Origin: Syntrophomonadaceae bacterium
GTDB taxonomy: Bacteria; Bacillota; Dethiobacteria; DTU022
Assembly (NCBI GenBank): GCA_007130585.1
Contig: SLSE01000030.1
Location: 1-64,000, forward strand
Direction: 5' to 3'
DNA: 64,000 bases
Numbering within the stretch: position 1 is the first letter of the stretch; each line of letters starts with the position of its first letter. The notes beneath the pieces were generated by a model. That model was not told the origin of the DNA and did no database searches. It was given only the letters and a program-made list of their open reading frames with translations. The position numbers were made by a program, and so were the translations under genes. Positions 17,470 through 27,526 of this stretch are shown in pieces.

Positions 17470-19896
17470 TTAAATGCCGCTGAGATCTTTAAAGTAAAGG
17501 CAGATTTCTTCGGGGGTTCCGTCAAGGAGCAGACGCTGGAAGTGTTCGCAGCTCTCGGAGAGTTCCTCGCATTCAATATAGGTGGGCGACGATTCAAGGC
17601 AGGCAGGCCAGGTTTTCATTATAGCCGCGCTGTCGGAAAGAAGACCGCCTTCCTCAAGGAGCCCAATTTCGTTCAGGATGCTTCCAACCCGGTCCCAAAA
17701 TCTTTTGACCGGCTTGTAACCCAGGTGCCGGCCGACCTGACCGGGCAAAATTATTTTAGCGCCCGTGTTTGCGGTTTGAAGCAGGCCGGCAATAATCGTT
17801 TCCAGCGCTTCCGCAGAAGGAAGGGATAATTCCGTTAGCCTGCTATTCCGCTCCTGGTCAGGATGATCATAGAGCAGGTAAACCTTTAACTGCTTTCCGC
17901 CGGAACGGCTTCTGAAAATCTCTTCTACCATACTTTCGTGCAGGGGCAGATCGTAAAGAAAGAGCGCCTCTGCAGCTGCGTGAAGTTCAGCTTCGCCCTG
18001 TGCGCCTCCACTGGTAACCAGATGCAGGGTTTTCCCCCCGGGGCAGGCAGCTTTGACTTGATTGGCCCTTGAAACGGTGGCGGCAAAAAGTATCCCCGCC
18101 CCTTTTTCCCGGCCGAGAATTTCTTTTGCCAGGGCAGCGCGGTTATTGCTGCCGCGGCGGTCGATGATCTCTATATTTTCACAGGTCACGCTGTCACTGT
18201 AGCTTAAATCCTTCAGTTCAATTTCGAGGGTTTCTTTTTCGCGGAAAAACCCGTTTTTCAGCCGGAATGCCAGGTCCGCCCGGCGTCCTTTTTCCAGCAG
18301 GCGTTCCAGGCCGGCGCCGGCAAACATAATGGTATCCAGGAGCCGGCCCCCTTTCTGCACGCTGATCTTCAGGTGCTGTTTGTCTGCGCCAACCGGGCGC
18401 CAGGAAACTATTTCCCAGTCCCTGCTCCCGAACAGCGGCCTGGGGTTGCCTGTTCCAAAAGGCTGCAGCTGTTCAAGCAGTCCGGCCAGCCCGGAGTTTA
18501 TTTCGTGCTCTTCCAGCCCGGCATCCAGGTAGAGTTTGGCTTTTAGGCTGTTTTCATCGAGATTGGCCCGGGCATAACAGTTCAGGCTGTCGCGCAGCCG
18601 GGAAATTTTTTCTTTGTCAACTGTAAATCCCGCCGCCTGGTCGTGTCCTCCGAAGCGTTCCAGCAGAGAAGCGCTGCCGGCAAGGGCTGCGGTTATATCA
18701 AAGCCGGGAATACTGCGCGCTGAACCGCGGCCCCGGCCATCTTCAATGGCAACCAGGGCTACCGGCCTGTGGAATTTTTCCACCAGCCGCGAGGCAACAA
18801 TTCCGATAACGCCGTGGTGCCAGCTTTCAGCAGCAAGGGTAATTATTTTTGTATCCTCTGCGTCCAGCAGTTTTTCGGCAGCCTCCACAGCTTCTGCCAG
18901 TATTTTTTGCTCCGTTGCCCGGCGGGTCAGGTTGGAGCGGTGCAGCCCGGCAGCGAGAACCTCCGCTTTCGCTTCATCATCTTCAAGCAGCAGCCGGGCA
19001 GCCGGGAGCGCCTCGCCCATCCGCCCGGCAGCATTAACTGCCGGCGCCAGGATAAAAGAGAGGGCAGAGCTGTTAATACGGGAAGGCTCCAGCCTAACCT
19101 CCCCGGCCAGGGCTCTGAAACCGATCCGTTTAAGGCCGCGCAAAACTTCCAGGCCTGCTGCGACAATCACCCTGTTTTCGTCAACCAGGGGCACCACGTC
19201 GGCAGCTGTTCCCAGTGCAGCAAGGTCGAGCAGATCCAGCGGAAAAGGCCGGCCTGCCTTTTCCGCCAGGGCCACAGCCAGCTTGAAAGCGATGCCGGCC
19301 CCGGAGAGATCTTTAAAAGGATAAGGACAATCCCGCTGCAGGGGATTAATTACTGAAAGAGCCTCCGGAAGAAGGTCAAGGGGCTGGTGATGGTCGGTTA
19401 TGATCAGGTCCAGGCCGATCTCTGAAGCATAGGCAGCTTCCCGCACGGCGTTAATCCCGCAGTCGACCGTTACCACCAGTGAAGCGCCGTCTTCTTTAAA
19501 CATTTTTAAAGGCTCAATGTGCAGGCCGTAACCTTCTTCGAAACGGCTGGGCAGAAAATAGTCTACCCGGGCACCCAGCCGGTTAAGGGCTTCGACCATG
19601 ATTACCGTAGCGCTGATCCCGTCTGCATCGTAGTCGCCGTGAATGATAATTTTTTCATCGTTTCCGATCGCTTCCAGCAGCCTGGCGACAGCCTCTTCCA
19701 TGCCGAGCATCTGCCCGGGCGGATACAGCTGTTCAGTTGAAGGGCATAAAAATGCCCCGGCCTGCCCGGAATCTTCGATTCCTCGTTTAAGCAGCAGCCG
19801 GGCCAGGGCAGGAGGGGCGTTTATTTCCCGGGCCAGTTCATTTGCGCGGCCCTGATCGCAGGCGGGCCAGATCCATTCTCTATCGCTCAGGCTCAT
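17470..19896 (-). CDS. recJ: RecJ, single-strand-specific 5'-3' exonuclease
   Basis: DHH-family exonuclease used in recombination and mismatch repair. 808 residues. The DHH domain shows IIIHGDYDADGISATVIM, VVTVDCGINAVREA and the signature IITDHHQPLD; the DHHA1 domain carries ESWHHGVIGIVASRLVEKFHRP and the RFGGHDQAAGF motif; an OB domain follows. The 230-residue C-terminal extension is common in Firmicutes RecJ. Its start overlaps the lapA end by 17 bases, indicating co-translation within a secD-secF-lapA-recJ transcript. Confidence 0.95.
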   Translation of the reverse strand: MSLSDREWIWPACDQGRANELAREINAPPALARLLLKRGIEDSGQAGAFLCPSTEQLYPPGQMLGMEEAVARLLEAIGNDEKIIIHGDYDADGISATVIMVEALNRLGARVDYFLPSRFEEGYGLHIEPLKMFKEDGASLVVTVDCGINAVREAAYASEIGLDLIITDHHQPLDLLPEALSVINPLQRDCPYPFKDLSGAGIAFKLAVALAEKAGRPFPLDLLDLAALGTAADVVPLVDENRVIVAAGLEVLRGLKRIGFRALAGEVRLEPSRINSSALSFILAPAVNAAGRMGEALPAARLLLEDDEAKAEVLAAGLHRSNLTRRATEQKILAEAVEAAEKLLDAEDTKIITLAAESWHHGVIGIVASRLVEKFHRPVALVAIEDGRGRGSARSIPGFDITAALAGSASLLERFGGHDQAAGFTVDKEKISRLRDSLNCYARANLDENSLKAKLYLDAGLEEHEINSGLAGLLEQLQPFGTGNPRPLFGSRDWEIVSWRPVGADKQHLKISVQKGGRLLDTIMFAGAGLERLLEKGRRADLAFRLKNGFFREKETLEIELKDLSYSDSVTCENIEIIDRRGSNNRAALAKEILGREKGAGILFAATVSRANQVKAACPGGKTLHLVTSGGAQGEAELHAAAEALFLYDLPLHESMVEEIFRSRSGGKQLKVYLLYDHPDQERNSRLTELSLPSAEALETIIAGLLQTANTGAKIILPGQVGRHLGYKPVKRFWDRVGSILNEIGLLEEGGLLSDSAAIMKTWPACLESSPTYIECEELSESCEHFQRLLLDGTPEEICLYFKDLSGI

Positions 19897-20323
19897 CCGG
19901 CTCTTCTTCCACCTTTTCTTCGGCAGCAGTCTCTTCGGCAGGCGCGGGATCAGCTTGCGGTTTCCCTGCCCGGCCTTCCTCGCTTTCCCCTTCCGTATCT
20001 TCTTCGGGGACAGAAACGGCTTTATTTAATTCGGCTTCCAGGAAAACTTTTTCTTCTTCCAGGGCTTTAACCTGTTTTTCCAGTTTTTCCTGCCTGCTCC
20101 GCATCTCGCGAAAGGCAAAAGCATTCCGGATCCCGCGGAAAAGGGCAAAAAAGCCCATTACCAGGGCTCCGACAAAAGCTGAACCCAGGATCAGCAGGAT
20201 CAACGGCATTTCAGCCCGCCCGAAAATATAGCTGACAGTAACCTGCTCCGTGTTGGCAAGAGCGATTATGGCTATGATCAGGCTGAAGACAAGGCCTAAA
20301 ATGAGATAAAATGAACCCATCAA
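19880..20323 (-). CDS. lapA: LapA-domain membrane protein
   Basis: A 147-residue protein with two N-terminal membrane segments (FYLILGLVFSLIIAIIALAN and LILLILGSAFVGALVMGFFA), the layout of LapA/YciS proteins, which in proteobacteria act in envelope assembly. A basic stretch and a coiled coil (KLEKQVKALEEEKVFLEAEL) follow, then a very acidic, Ala/Pro/Glu-rich tail. It sits between secF and recJ, a common Clostridia arrangement. The role in Gram-positives is unclear; scaffolding at the membrane is only a guess. Confidence 0.75.
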   Translation of the reverse strand: MMGSFYLILGLVFSLIIAIIALANTEQVTVSYIFGRAEMPLILLILGSAFVGALVMGFFALFRGIRNAFAFREMRSRQEKLEKQVKALEEEKVFLEAELNKAVSVPEEDTEGESEEGRAGKPQADPAPAEETAAEEKVEEEPDEPER

Positions 20324-20344
20324 TTTCCCCTCCCCGATAATATA

Positions 20345-21268
20345 TCAAGCGGCGGTGCGTTTTTGCCGGCCAAACTTCACATCCTGCAGGTTAAGCCACA
20401 GCGGGCTGGCCACAAAGATAGAAGAATAGGTGCCGACCAGTACTCCCAGGATCAGGGCAACCACGAAAACAACCAAATCCAGGCTGCCGATAAAGTAATG
20501 GAATCCGAACAACAGGGCCACCAGGACAAAGAGGGTGGTCAGTGATGTATTTATTGAACGGACCAGGCTCTGGTTGATGCTCTCGTTAACGATTGAAGCG
20601 TATTCGCTCCTTCGCCCGTGCCTGATGTTTTCCCGGATCCGGTCGATAATTACAATGGTATCGTTTACGGAGTACCCGAAAACGGTCAGTATGGCAGCGA
20701 CGAAAGGAACGTTGATTTCCAGCTGCAGGATGGAGAAAATGCCGACTACAACAATAATGTTGTGCAGAAGGGCGGCGATAGTGGCCAGGGCAAACCTGAA
20801 CTCAAACCGGTACGTTATATAACCAATCATCAGGACGATTGCCACCAGCAGGGACAGAATTGCCTGGCGGGTCAGTTCGGCCCCGATTACGGAACCAACG
20901 CTTTCGATGCGCAAATCACCGGGGTCAAGGGCGGGCCAGCGCTCCCTGAAGGCATTCAAGATTTCATCGCGCCGTTCTTCGCCGATTACGGGGGCTTTAA
21001 TTACCAGGCCTTCATCGGTAAGCTCGCCGGTCAGATCCCGGCCCTGGACAACCTGGAGGGCTGCTCCATCAAGCTCTTCGAAAGGGGCGGTGACTTCCCG
21101 CACTTCCTCAAGTGAAAATTCTTCACCGAGGTTCAGGTGCAGTACCGTCCCCCCTGTAAAATCTATCCCCAGGTTTAAACCGAAAACAGCCATGGACAGG
21201 ATCCCGGCAATAACAAGGACTGCTGACAAAAGGTATGCTTTCCGGCGGTTGCCAATAAAATCAATCAT
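20345..21268 (-). CDS. secF: SecF, protein-export membrane protein
   Basis: RND-type subunit that works with SecD to help translocation through SecYEG using the ion gradient. 307 residues: TM1, a small extracellular P1-like domain, then five TM helices. Signature segments are FGLNLGIDFTGGTVLHL, FGYSVNDTIVIIDRIREN and the late RSINTSLTTLFVLVALLFGF. The start overlaps the secD end by 4 bases (ATGA type), so the two are translationally coupled. Nothing unusual. Confidence 0.96.
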   Translation of the reverse strand: MIDFIGNRRKAYLLSAVLVIAGILSMAVFGLNLGIDFTGGTVLHLNLGEEFSLEEVREVTAPFEELDGAALQVVQGRDLTGELTDEGLVIKAPVIGEERRDEILNAFRERWPALDPGDLRIESVGSVIGAELTRQAILSLLVAIVLMIGYITYRFEFRFALATIAALLHNIIVVVGIFSILQLEINVPFVAAILTVFGYSVNDTIVIIDRIRENIRHGRRSEYASIVNESINQSLVRSINTSLTTLFVLVALLFGFHYFIGSLDLVVFVVALILGVLVGTYSSIFVASPLWLNLQDVKFGRQKRTAA

Positions 21269-22506
21269 TGTCCTCTCACCCCCACGTAAGCCCCGCTCCG
21301 GATCAGGCCGGCCCTGAAAGCAAAGCGCATCAGCAGGCGGGTAAAGACTATAGCTGTAAACATGCTGCAGATGATTCCCACAAACAGGGTCACGGCGAAA
21401 CCCCTGACCGGTCCGCTGGCCAGGGAAAAAAGGACGATTGTAACAATAAGGGTAGTTACGTTGGCATCGAGAATAGCCCGAAAAGCCCTTTGAAAACCGC
21501 CTTCCATTGCGCTGCGCGGGGTGCGGCCCGAGCGCAGTTCGTCCTTGATCCTTTCAAAAATAATTACGTTGGCATCAACTGCCATCCCGATCGAAAGTAT
21601 CAGGCCCGCAATACCGGGAAGAGTAAGGGTCATGGGCAGGTAAGTCAGGGCCCATAACACCAGGGTCATGTAAAAGACCAGGGCTATACCGGCGATTAAC
21701 CCGGCTGCCCGGTAGAATATTACCATAAACAACAGGACCAGGGCCAGGCCGATTCCGGCGGCATAAACCGCTATCTCTTCAGTTCGCTGGCCCAGCGTGG
21801 GGCCGATCATGCGGGATTCAAGTTCCCGCAATTCAACAGGCAGGGCGCCGCTGCGCAAAAGGAGGGCCAGTTCAGCGGCTTCTTCAAAAGTAAAAGTGCC
21901 GGTTATGCTGCCGTGGCCGTCGGGAACCACACTATGGACAACAGGTTCGGAAATAATTTCACCATCCAGGACAATGGCGATCGGCTGTCCCAGGTATTCT
22001 TCAGTGGCCGCGGCAAAGATTTGGGCCCCTTCAGAATCAAATTCAATACTGACAAAAGGATAAGGGGACTGCTCGATAACTCTCTGGGCCCTGGCATCAA
22101 CAAGGTTGGCGCCGGTAAGGATTTCCTCGCCGTCGGGCCCGATAAACTGGAGAAGGGCCGTCCGCCCGATAATTGCCCGGGCCTGTTCGACTTCTTCCAG
22201 GTCCGGCAGCTCGATCCGGATCCGGTCATCGCCCTGTGCTGCTATGACCGGTTCAGCAACACCGAGTTCATCGACGCGCATGCGGATAATTTGAATAGCG
22301 CGGTCGATTGTATCTTCATCAACCTCGCGGCCTTCTGTTTCCACGGCTTCCATGAGGACATAAAGCCCGCCCGCAATATCAAGGCCGCGCCTGATGCCAT
22401 CTTCCCGGTCGGCCGCGTTTTGAAATGCATAGTAACCTGATCCTATAATCAGGAGGCACAGGACAGCCAGGATCAGAACGCGGCCCGGGTTTATCTTTGG
22501 ATTCAT
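21265..22506 (-). CDS. secD: SecD, protein-export membrane protein
   Basis: Partner of SecF. I use the ATG at 22506 (MNPKINPGRVL), giving 413 residues; the ATG at 22524 has no ribosome site. One N-terminal TM, the periplasmic-type P1 region (GLDIAGGLYVLMEA, the first conserved SecD motif), then five TM helices with LPGIAGLILSIGMAVDANVIIFERIKDELR. The length is typical for a short Firmicutes SecD that is not fused to SecF. It stands upstream of secF in the same operon and 22 bases downstream of aroB. Confidence 0.95.
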   Translation of the reverse strand: MNPKINPGRVLILAVLCLLIIGSGYYAFQNAADREDGIRRGLDIAGGLYVLMEAVETEGREVDEDTIDRAIQIIRMRVDELGVAEPVIAAQGDDRIRIELPDLEEVEQARAIIGRTALLQFIGPDGEEILTGANLVDARAQRVIEQSPYPFVSIEFDSEGAQIFAAATEEYLGQPIAIVLDGEIISEPVVHSVVPDGHGSITGTFTFEEAAELALLLRSGALPVELRELESRMIGPTLGQRTEEIAVYAAGIGLALVLLFMVIFYRAAGLIAGIALVFYMTLVLWALTYLPMTLTLPGIAGLILSIGMAVDANVIIFERIKDELRSGRTPRSAMEGGFQRAFRAILDANVTTLIVTIVLFSLASGPVRGFAVTLFVGIICSMFTAIVFTRLLMRFAFRAGLIRSGAYVGVRGQ

Positions 22507-22545
22507 GAATCTACCACTCTCCATTCTACTGAACAGCTGTGCAAT

Positions 22546-23637
22546 TTAATGTAAAACAGACTCCACAGTTTGCTTGATCAGTTGTTCATCGTTAACCGGA
22601 ACTATCTTAGCAGAACCGATGCCCGACGGCAAGACAAATATCAGATCGCTGTCGCGACGTTTTTTGTCATGCTTAAGTTTATCGATTATTTTTTCAGCGG
22701 TCAAACCGGAGGGCGGCTTTTTAAAACCTGTTTTATTCAGCAGGGCATAAATCCGTTCCGACGAAGCGCTGTCAATTAAGTTCCCGGCGATCGCGATCCG
22801 GACTGCGGCAGCCATGCCGGCCAGGACGGCTTCGCCGTGCAGGTAATGAGAGTACCCGGTAGCTGCTTCAAGGGCATGGCCGATAGTATGGCCAAAATTA
22901 AGAACCCGGCGGTAATCTCTTTCGTGCTCATCTGCCTCAACAACCCTGGCCTTGGCCCTGATCGATTCGCCCACGGCCCGGGCAAGGCGGGCGCTGTCAC
23001 CCCGAAGCAGGCGATCAAGATTTTCTTCCAGCCAGAGGAAAAATTCTTTATTTTCAATAATGCCATACTTGATAACTTCGGCCAGCCCGGCCAGCAGCTG
23101 CCGTTCGGGAAGTGAACCGAGCAGCCCGGGATCGATGATAACCAGGCGGGGCGGGTAAATTGTGCCGATCAGGTTCTTCCCCCGGGGATGGTTTACAGCT
23201 ACCTTGCCTCCTACGCTGCTGTCCACCTGGGCCAGGAGCGATGTGGGAACCATGACCAGGGGCACGCCCCGCATGTAGGTCGAGGCTGCAAAACCGGCCA
23301 GGTCGCCGATCATTCCCCCACCCAGGGCAATAACCGGGGAATTACGGTCCAGGCCTGCATCAACAGCAGCATCGTAAAGCCTGGAAACCACAGCCAGGTT
23401 TTTTGATTGCTCCCCCGGCGGCACCTCAAAGGCAGTTACTTCCCATTTCTCAGATTTCAGGGCCTTTAGCGCTGTTTCACCGTAAAGACTGAAAACATTT
23501 GAATCGCTTACAAGCATGGCCCTGCCTGATGGTATCAGCAGGCGGACGCTTTTCCCAAGATCCCGCAGGGCGCCGTTTTCAATCAGCACCCTGTAGGTTA
23601 AGTTCGAAGACCGCACCATTATTTCTTCGCCGGTCAT
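22546..23637 (-). CDS. aroB: 3-dehydroquinate synthase
   Basis: Second step of the shikimate pathway: DAHP to 3-dehydroquinate, using NAD and a divalent metal. 363 residues. The NAD-binding GGGMIGDLAGFAASTYMRG is present, and the metal ligands sit in EVIKYGIIEN (Glu), NFGHTIGHALE and LHGEAVLAG (His). The ATG at 23637 overlaps the aroC end and follows GGGGGAG at seven bases; an internal ATG at 23619 is less well supported. Pairs with aroC and, further upstream, aroA. Confidence 0.96.
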   Translation of the reverse strand: MTGEEIMVRSSNLTYRVLIENGALRDLGKSVRLLIPSGRAMLVSDSNVFSLYGETALKALKSEKWEVTAFEVPPGEQSKNLAVVSRLYDAAVDAGLDRNSPVIALGGGMIGDLAGFAASTYMRGVPLVMVPTSLLAQVDSSVGGKVAVNHPRGKNLIGTIYPPRLVIIDPGLLGSLPERQLLAGLAEVIKYGIIENKEFFLWLEENLDRLLRGDSARLARAVGESIRAKARVVEADEHERDYRRVLNFGHTIGHALEAATGYSHYLHGEAVLAGMAAAVRIAIAGNLIDSASSERIYALLNKTGFKKPPSGLTAEKIIDKLKHDKKRRDSDLIFVLPSGIGSAKIVPVNDEQLIKQTVESVLH

Positions 23638-23641
23638 ACTT

Positions 23642-24820
23642 TCACTCCCCCGGTTCCTGTCTTAAACGCCTTTTAACGTGGCGCATGTAAAAATTACAGG
23701 CGGCTTCGACTTCTTCCATAAAGTCGCCTCCGAATTTTTCCCGGAAAGCGGAAGCCAGTTCCCAGGCTGCAGCCGCCTCGGCTACTACGGCAGCCGATGG
23801 GACAGCGCATACATCAGATCTTTCGGTGGCCCCGGCCGCCTGCTCTCCCGTTTTCCAGTCGATACTGGGCAGGGGCGAAGCGAGGGTCGGGATCGGTTTC
23901 ATGGCCGCGCGGATGATCAGCGGTTGACCGTTGGTTATCCCGCCTTCCAGCCCCCCGGCCCGGTTGGAAGGACGGCTGATGCCGCTGCCTTCTTCCATGA
24001 CGATCGGATCGTGCAGTTCCGAGCCGCGAAGGGCGGCGCTTTTAAACCCGGCGCCAATTTCGACCCCTTTTATCCCCTGGATACTCATAATCGCAGCAGC
24101 CAGGCGGCCGTCAAGACGGCGATCCCAGTGAACATGGCTGCCCAACCCGGGGGGAAGTCCCGTCACGACAAGCTCGATAATTCCGCCCAGGGTATCGCCT
24201 TCATCCCGGGCTTTCTCAATTTCGAGGACCATCTTTTTCCCGGCATCAGGATCGGCACAGTGGATGGGAGATTCCTCAATCATGCCGGCAAGCCCGATAA
24301 TGGCGGTGCCGTTAACTGCCGCTTCGACAGGGCCGATGCCGGCTACGTGACTGTAAATCCTGACGCCAAAGTTTTCCAGCAAAAGCCGCCCCACGCTGCC
24401 AACCGCGACTCTTATCGCGGTTTCACGGGCGCTGGAACGCTCAAGGACAAGCCGCAAATCTTCAAGGTTGTACTTCAGGCCTCCGGCCAGGTCTGCATGG
24501 CCCGGCCGGGGCCTGCTGAGGTGAACGGCTTCCGGCGGCTCGCTGCCTTCCGGGGCCATAAGGCTTCGCCAGTTATCCCAGTCCCGGTTTTTTATCTGCA
24601 GGGTAAGTGGGCTCCCGATTGTCCGGCCGAAACGCAGCCCGGACAGGAATTCAACCCGGTCTTTTTCAATCTTCATTCTCCCGCCCCGGCCGAAACCGTG
24701 CTGGCGGCGGGCCAGGTGCCGGTCCAGGTCGGAGGCCTGAATTTCCAATCCCGCCGGCAGTCCTTCTATAATTGCAGTAAGGCACGGGCCGTGCGATTCA
24801 CCGCCTGTCAGGTAGCGCAT
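23642..24820 (-). CDS. aroC: Chorismate synthase
   Basis: FMN-dependent last step of the shikimate pathway (EPSP to chorismate). 392 residues. Family signatures are MRYLTGGESHGPCLTAIIEG at the N-terminus, the RRQHGFGRGGRMKIEKD loop, RSSARETAIRVAVG and the C-terminal RSDVCAVPSAAVVAEAA. It lies immediately upstream of aroB and is separated from ogt by about 120 bases, where a separate promoter could lie. Confidence 0.96.
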   Translation of the reverse strand: MRYLTGGESHGPCLTAIIEGLPAGLEIQASDLDRHLARRQHGFGRGGRMKIEKDRVEFLSGLRFGRTIGSPLTLQIKNRDWDNWRSLMAPEGSEPPEAVHLSRPRPGHADLAGGLKYNLEDLRLVLERSSARETAIRVAVGSVGRLLLENFGVRIYSHVAGIGPVEAAVNGTAIIGLAGMIEESPIHCADPDAGKKMVLEIEKARDEGDTLGGIIELVVTGLPPGLGSHVHWDRRLDGRLAAAIMSIQGIKGVEIGAGFKSAALRGSELHDPIVMEEGSGISRPSNRAGGLEGGITNGQPLIIRAAMKPIPTLASPLPSIDWKTGEQAAGATERSDVCAVPSAAVVAEAAAAWELASAFREKFGGDFMEEVEAACNFYMRHVKRRLRQEPGE

Positions 24821-24941
24821 AAAATAACCCCCGTTTTAAATAGATCATGGACCCTGTTCTGCCGGCCTGAACTGCGCCCCGCATCTGCCCTGAACAGTCC
24901 TTTCCGGCAGTAATTATTCTTAGTTCCGCCGGCAAGCAGGG

Positions 24942-25442
24942 CTACTTTCTGTCCTGTAAACTATCCGGCGCAATTGCCCCTTCAAGCTCGAGAAGCATTT
25001 GTTTCCAGCCGGGGGGACCGCTGAAACCGCCCGGTTTACCGTCGCTGGCCACTACCCTGTGACAGGGAACAATAATCGGATGGCGGTTTGCTTTAAGAGC
25101 CTGGCCTGCCGCTCTCCAGGCCAGGGGAGAACCGGCTTTCCCGGCAGCGCTGCGGTACGAACAAACCCGGCCCCAGGGCAGTTTTTTTACCTCTTTGAGC
25201 ACGGCAGCGGTGAAAGGCGGGTACCCGCTGCAGTCAAGAGGATATTTCCCCCAGTCAACCTCTTCCCCGGCCAGGTAGCGGTTCAAATCGGCCGCCAGCT
25301 GCGTCCAGGGAACTTTGCGGTGCCTGTATTCCAGTTCGGGCCCGCTGCCGGGAAAAAATATTTCATAGATTCCTTCAGAGCTGAAAAGAATCAAAAAAAC
25401 GCCTTTAGGCGTATTAATCCGATCAAGGTAAAGTTCAGGCAA
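24942..25442 (-). CDS. ogt: Methylated-DNA-[protein]-cysteine S-methyltransferase
   Basis: Suicide repair protein that moves the methyl group from O6-methylguanine to its own cysteine. 166 residues with an N-terminal domain of poor conservation and a C-terminal helix-turn-helix domain holding IIVPCHRVV; Cys127 is the acceptor and GGFSGPPGWKQMLLELEG follows as usual. The start is a TTG at 25442 with GGGAGG about eight bases upstream. It has the compact length of Ogt and no Ada-type regulatory domain. It lies between his and aro genes without an obvious functional link. Confidence 0.93.
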   Translation of the reverse strand: MPELYLDRINTPKGVFLILFSSEGIYEIFFPGSGPELEYRHRKVPWTQLAADLNRYLAGEEVDWGKYPLDCSGYPPFTAAVLKEVKKLPWGRVCSYRSAAGKAGSPLAWRAAGQALKANRHPIIVPCHRVVASDGKPGGFSGPPGWKQMLLELEGAIAPDSLQDRK

Positions 25443-25541
25443 ACCAATCCCTCCCGGTACTGCGGCAGCCCGGTCAGGCTGCCCCGAATAGTAGTATTAT
25501 GCCAAAGTTTCCTGCCCGCCGGCTTCCCGCCGCCCGGGAAA

Positions 25542-26339
25542 TTACAGGGGTTGGCTGCCCATGGACCGCTTTTCGAATACAGCCAGTTCCCTGTAACCAG
25601 CGCTTTTTAACAGCTCAATCGCTTCTGTGAAATAGCGTCCGACCTGGCCGGGGCCGTGGGCGTCTGAGCCCATGGTAACCGGAACCCCTTCCCTGAAGCA
25701 AGCCTCGAGCAGCCGCCTGTGGGGGTAGAATTCTTCCACGGGAGCATCCCTGCCGGCAGTATTAAGCTCAAGGCAGATCCCGGTTTCTTTAAGGACGCGG
25801 GCCGTTTCGGACCAGTAATGATCGGCGCCGCCGGCGGGGCGGTAACCGAATTTTTTAATCACATCGATGTGACCGATAATGTCAAAAAGACCGCTGCGGC
25901 AAAGATCCCGGACCAGCTTAAAATAGGCGCTGTAGAGATTGTCAATATTTCTATGCCTGTATGAGTCGGCATAGACCGGATGGGTAAAATCCCAGTCATC
26001 CATGAAATGTATCGATCCGATTACGTAATCAAAATTGTATTCTTTCAGTAATGCCTCCAGCTTATGCTCAGTTCCCGGCAGATAGTCCACTTCAATGCCA
26101 ACCTTAATCTTAACAGGGCCAGGGCAACCCTTCAGGGCTTCGATTTGCTCCATGTAATCATCAAGTTCCCCGGGTTTCATCGTTACCGGGACGCGGGGGG
26201 TGCAGCCCAGCAGGCCCAGGGGGAAATGGTCGGCGAACCCTATTTCGCTTAAACCTTTAAGCTCTGCTGCGGCCAGGTATTCTTCCGGGGCGCCTTCCGC
26301 ATGGCAGCAGCGCGGAGTATGCAGGTGATAATCAATCAT
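25542..26339 (-). CDS. hisJ: PHP-family histidinol-phosphatase (HisJ type)
   Basis: Probably dephosphorylates histidinol phosphate. The frame is open to 26423, but the start is taken as the ATG at 26339, behind AGGAG and overlapping the hisI stop; this gives 265 residues beginning [15 protein letters not shown], the PHP metal motif HxH. Other metal ligands are in [45 protein letters not shown] and [11 protein letters not shown]. Tight coupling to hisI supports the histidine role over other PHP phosphoesterases. Confidence 0.87.
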   Translation of the reverse strand: MIDYHLHTPRCCHAEGAPEEYLAAAELKGLSEIGFADHFPLGLLGCTPRVPVTMKPGELDDYMEQIEALKGCPGPVKIKVGIEVDYLPGTEHKLEALLKEYNFDYVIGSIHFMDDWDFTHPVYADSYRHRNIDNLYSAYFKLVRDLCRSGLFDIIGHIDVIKKFGYRPAGGADHYWSETARVLKETGICLELNTAGRDAPVEEFYPHRRLLEACFREGVPVTMGSDAHGPGQVGRYFTEAIELLKSAGYRELAVFEKRSMGSQPL

Positions 26340-26718
26340 CTTCCTGCTCCTGCTGACTGAAGCCTTCCAGGGTATTGTAAAAGCAGGAATAACGGCCGGT
26401 GTGACAGGCCAGGCCGGGCCCAAGGGGGATGACTTTTACCAGCAGGGCATCGGCGTCACAATCTGCATGAATCGACTTTACTTCGAAATAATTACCGGAT
26501 GTTTCACCTTTTACCCAGTACTCGCTGCGGCTGCGGCTCCAGAAACAAACCCTGCCTTCCCCGAGCGTTCTGTTTAGCGCCTCTTCGTTCATGTAACCAA
26601 CCATCAGGACGGCGTCGCTGCGGAAATCCTGGATGACGGCCGGAATCAGGCCGCTTTGATCATATTTAAGCTGCCCCGCACCCAGGGGCTGTAATTTTTC
26701 ACTCACATTATCTCCCAT
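26332..26718 (-). CDS. hisI: Phosphoribosyl-AMP cyclohydrolase
   Basis: Third step of histidine synthesis. 128 residues: only the cyclohydrolase domain, with [16 protein letters not shown], the [22 protein letters not shown] stretch, and metal ligands in [13 protein letters not shown] and the C-terminal [11 protein letters not shown]. The HisE pyrophosphohydrolase domain fused in many bacteria is missing, so HisE must be encoded elsewhere. It overlaps the hisJ start and lies about 70 bases after hisA, where hisF would usually be. Confidence 0.95.
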   Translation of the reverse strand: MGDNVSEKLQPLGAGQLKYDQSGLIPAVIQDFRSDAVLMVGYMNEEALNRTLGEGRVCFWSRSRSEYWVKGETSGNYFEVKSIHADCDADALLVKVIPLGPGLACHTGRYSCFYNTLEGFSQQEQEDD

Positions 26719-26789
26719 TTTTTTACCACCTGTGTTTTAGTATTTTTAGCGATCAGCATTACATTCACCTGCAGCTGCTGCGCCGCAGG

Positions 26790-27512
26790 CTATGAATTAA
26801 ATACCGCCATGGCATCGGGGAGTGTCAGCTGGTTGGAATAAAGAGCTTTACCGATAATGACTCCCCTGACCCTTTCGCTGTAGGGTTTCAGGGACCGCAG
26901 ATCATTGAGTGATGAAATGCCCCCGGAAACAATTACCTGCAGGGCAGTTTTTTCTATCAGCTCTTCAAGTCCCTCCAGGTCGGGGCCCTGCAGGGTGCCG
27001 TCTTTGTTTATATCGGTGTAAACAACTTCCCTGATGCCCCATTCCTGAACGCGTAAGGCCAGGTCAAGCGCTTTTACAGCAGATGTTTCTGTCCATCCTT
27101 TAACGGCCGCCACTCCTTTGCGGGCATCAATGCCAACTAAAATCCTTTCTCCGTAATCCCTGGCCAGTTCGCGGGCCAGTTCAGGCTGCTCAATTGCAAT
27201 GGTGCCCATTATGATCCTGGATACACCGGCTGACATGGCTTTTTCAACAGCTTCTCTTGAACGTATTCCACCGCCCAGCTGGAGCGGGATGCTGACTTCT
27301 CCACCAATTGCTTCGATCATTTCAGCATTTTTTGAATGACCGGTAAAAGCGCCGTCGAGATCTACCAGGTGCAGCATTTTTGCCCCCAGCTGCTCCCACT
27401 GCTGGGCAATTTCTATGGGATTGTTCCCGTAGACGGTCTCCCTTTCGGGGTCTCCCCGGTAGAGCCGGACACAGCGCCCCCGGTGCAAATCAATAGCCGG
27501 TATAACCAGCAC
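26790..27512 (-). CDS. hisA: HisA, ProFAR isomerase
   Basis: TIM-barrel isomerase of histidine synthesis. I start it at the GTG at 27512 (reading VLVIPAIDLHRGRCVRL), preceded by GAGGTGA; this gives 240 residues. Phosphate-binding loops are visible: PLQLGGGIRSREAVEK and VIVSGGISSLNDLRSL, plus the catalytic Asp in AIDLHRG and in TDINKDGTLQGP. These mark HisA rather than HisF. It follows hisB by 14 bases; hisH, normally between them, is absent. Confidence 0.94.
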   Translation of the reverse strand: MLVIPAIDLHRGRCVRLYRGDPERETVYGNNPIEIAQQWEQLGAKMLHLVDLDGAFTGHSKNAEMIEAIGGEVSIPLQLGGGIRSREAVEKAMSAGVSRIIMGTIAIEQPELARELARDYGERILVGIDARKGVAAVKGWTETSAVKALDLALRVQEWGIREVVYTDINKDGTLQGPDLEGLEELIEKTALQVIVSGGISSLNDLRSLKPYSERVRGVIIGKALYSNQLTLPDAMAVFNS

Positions 27513-27526
27513 GGAGCTCACCTCAT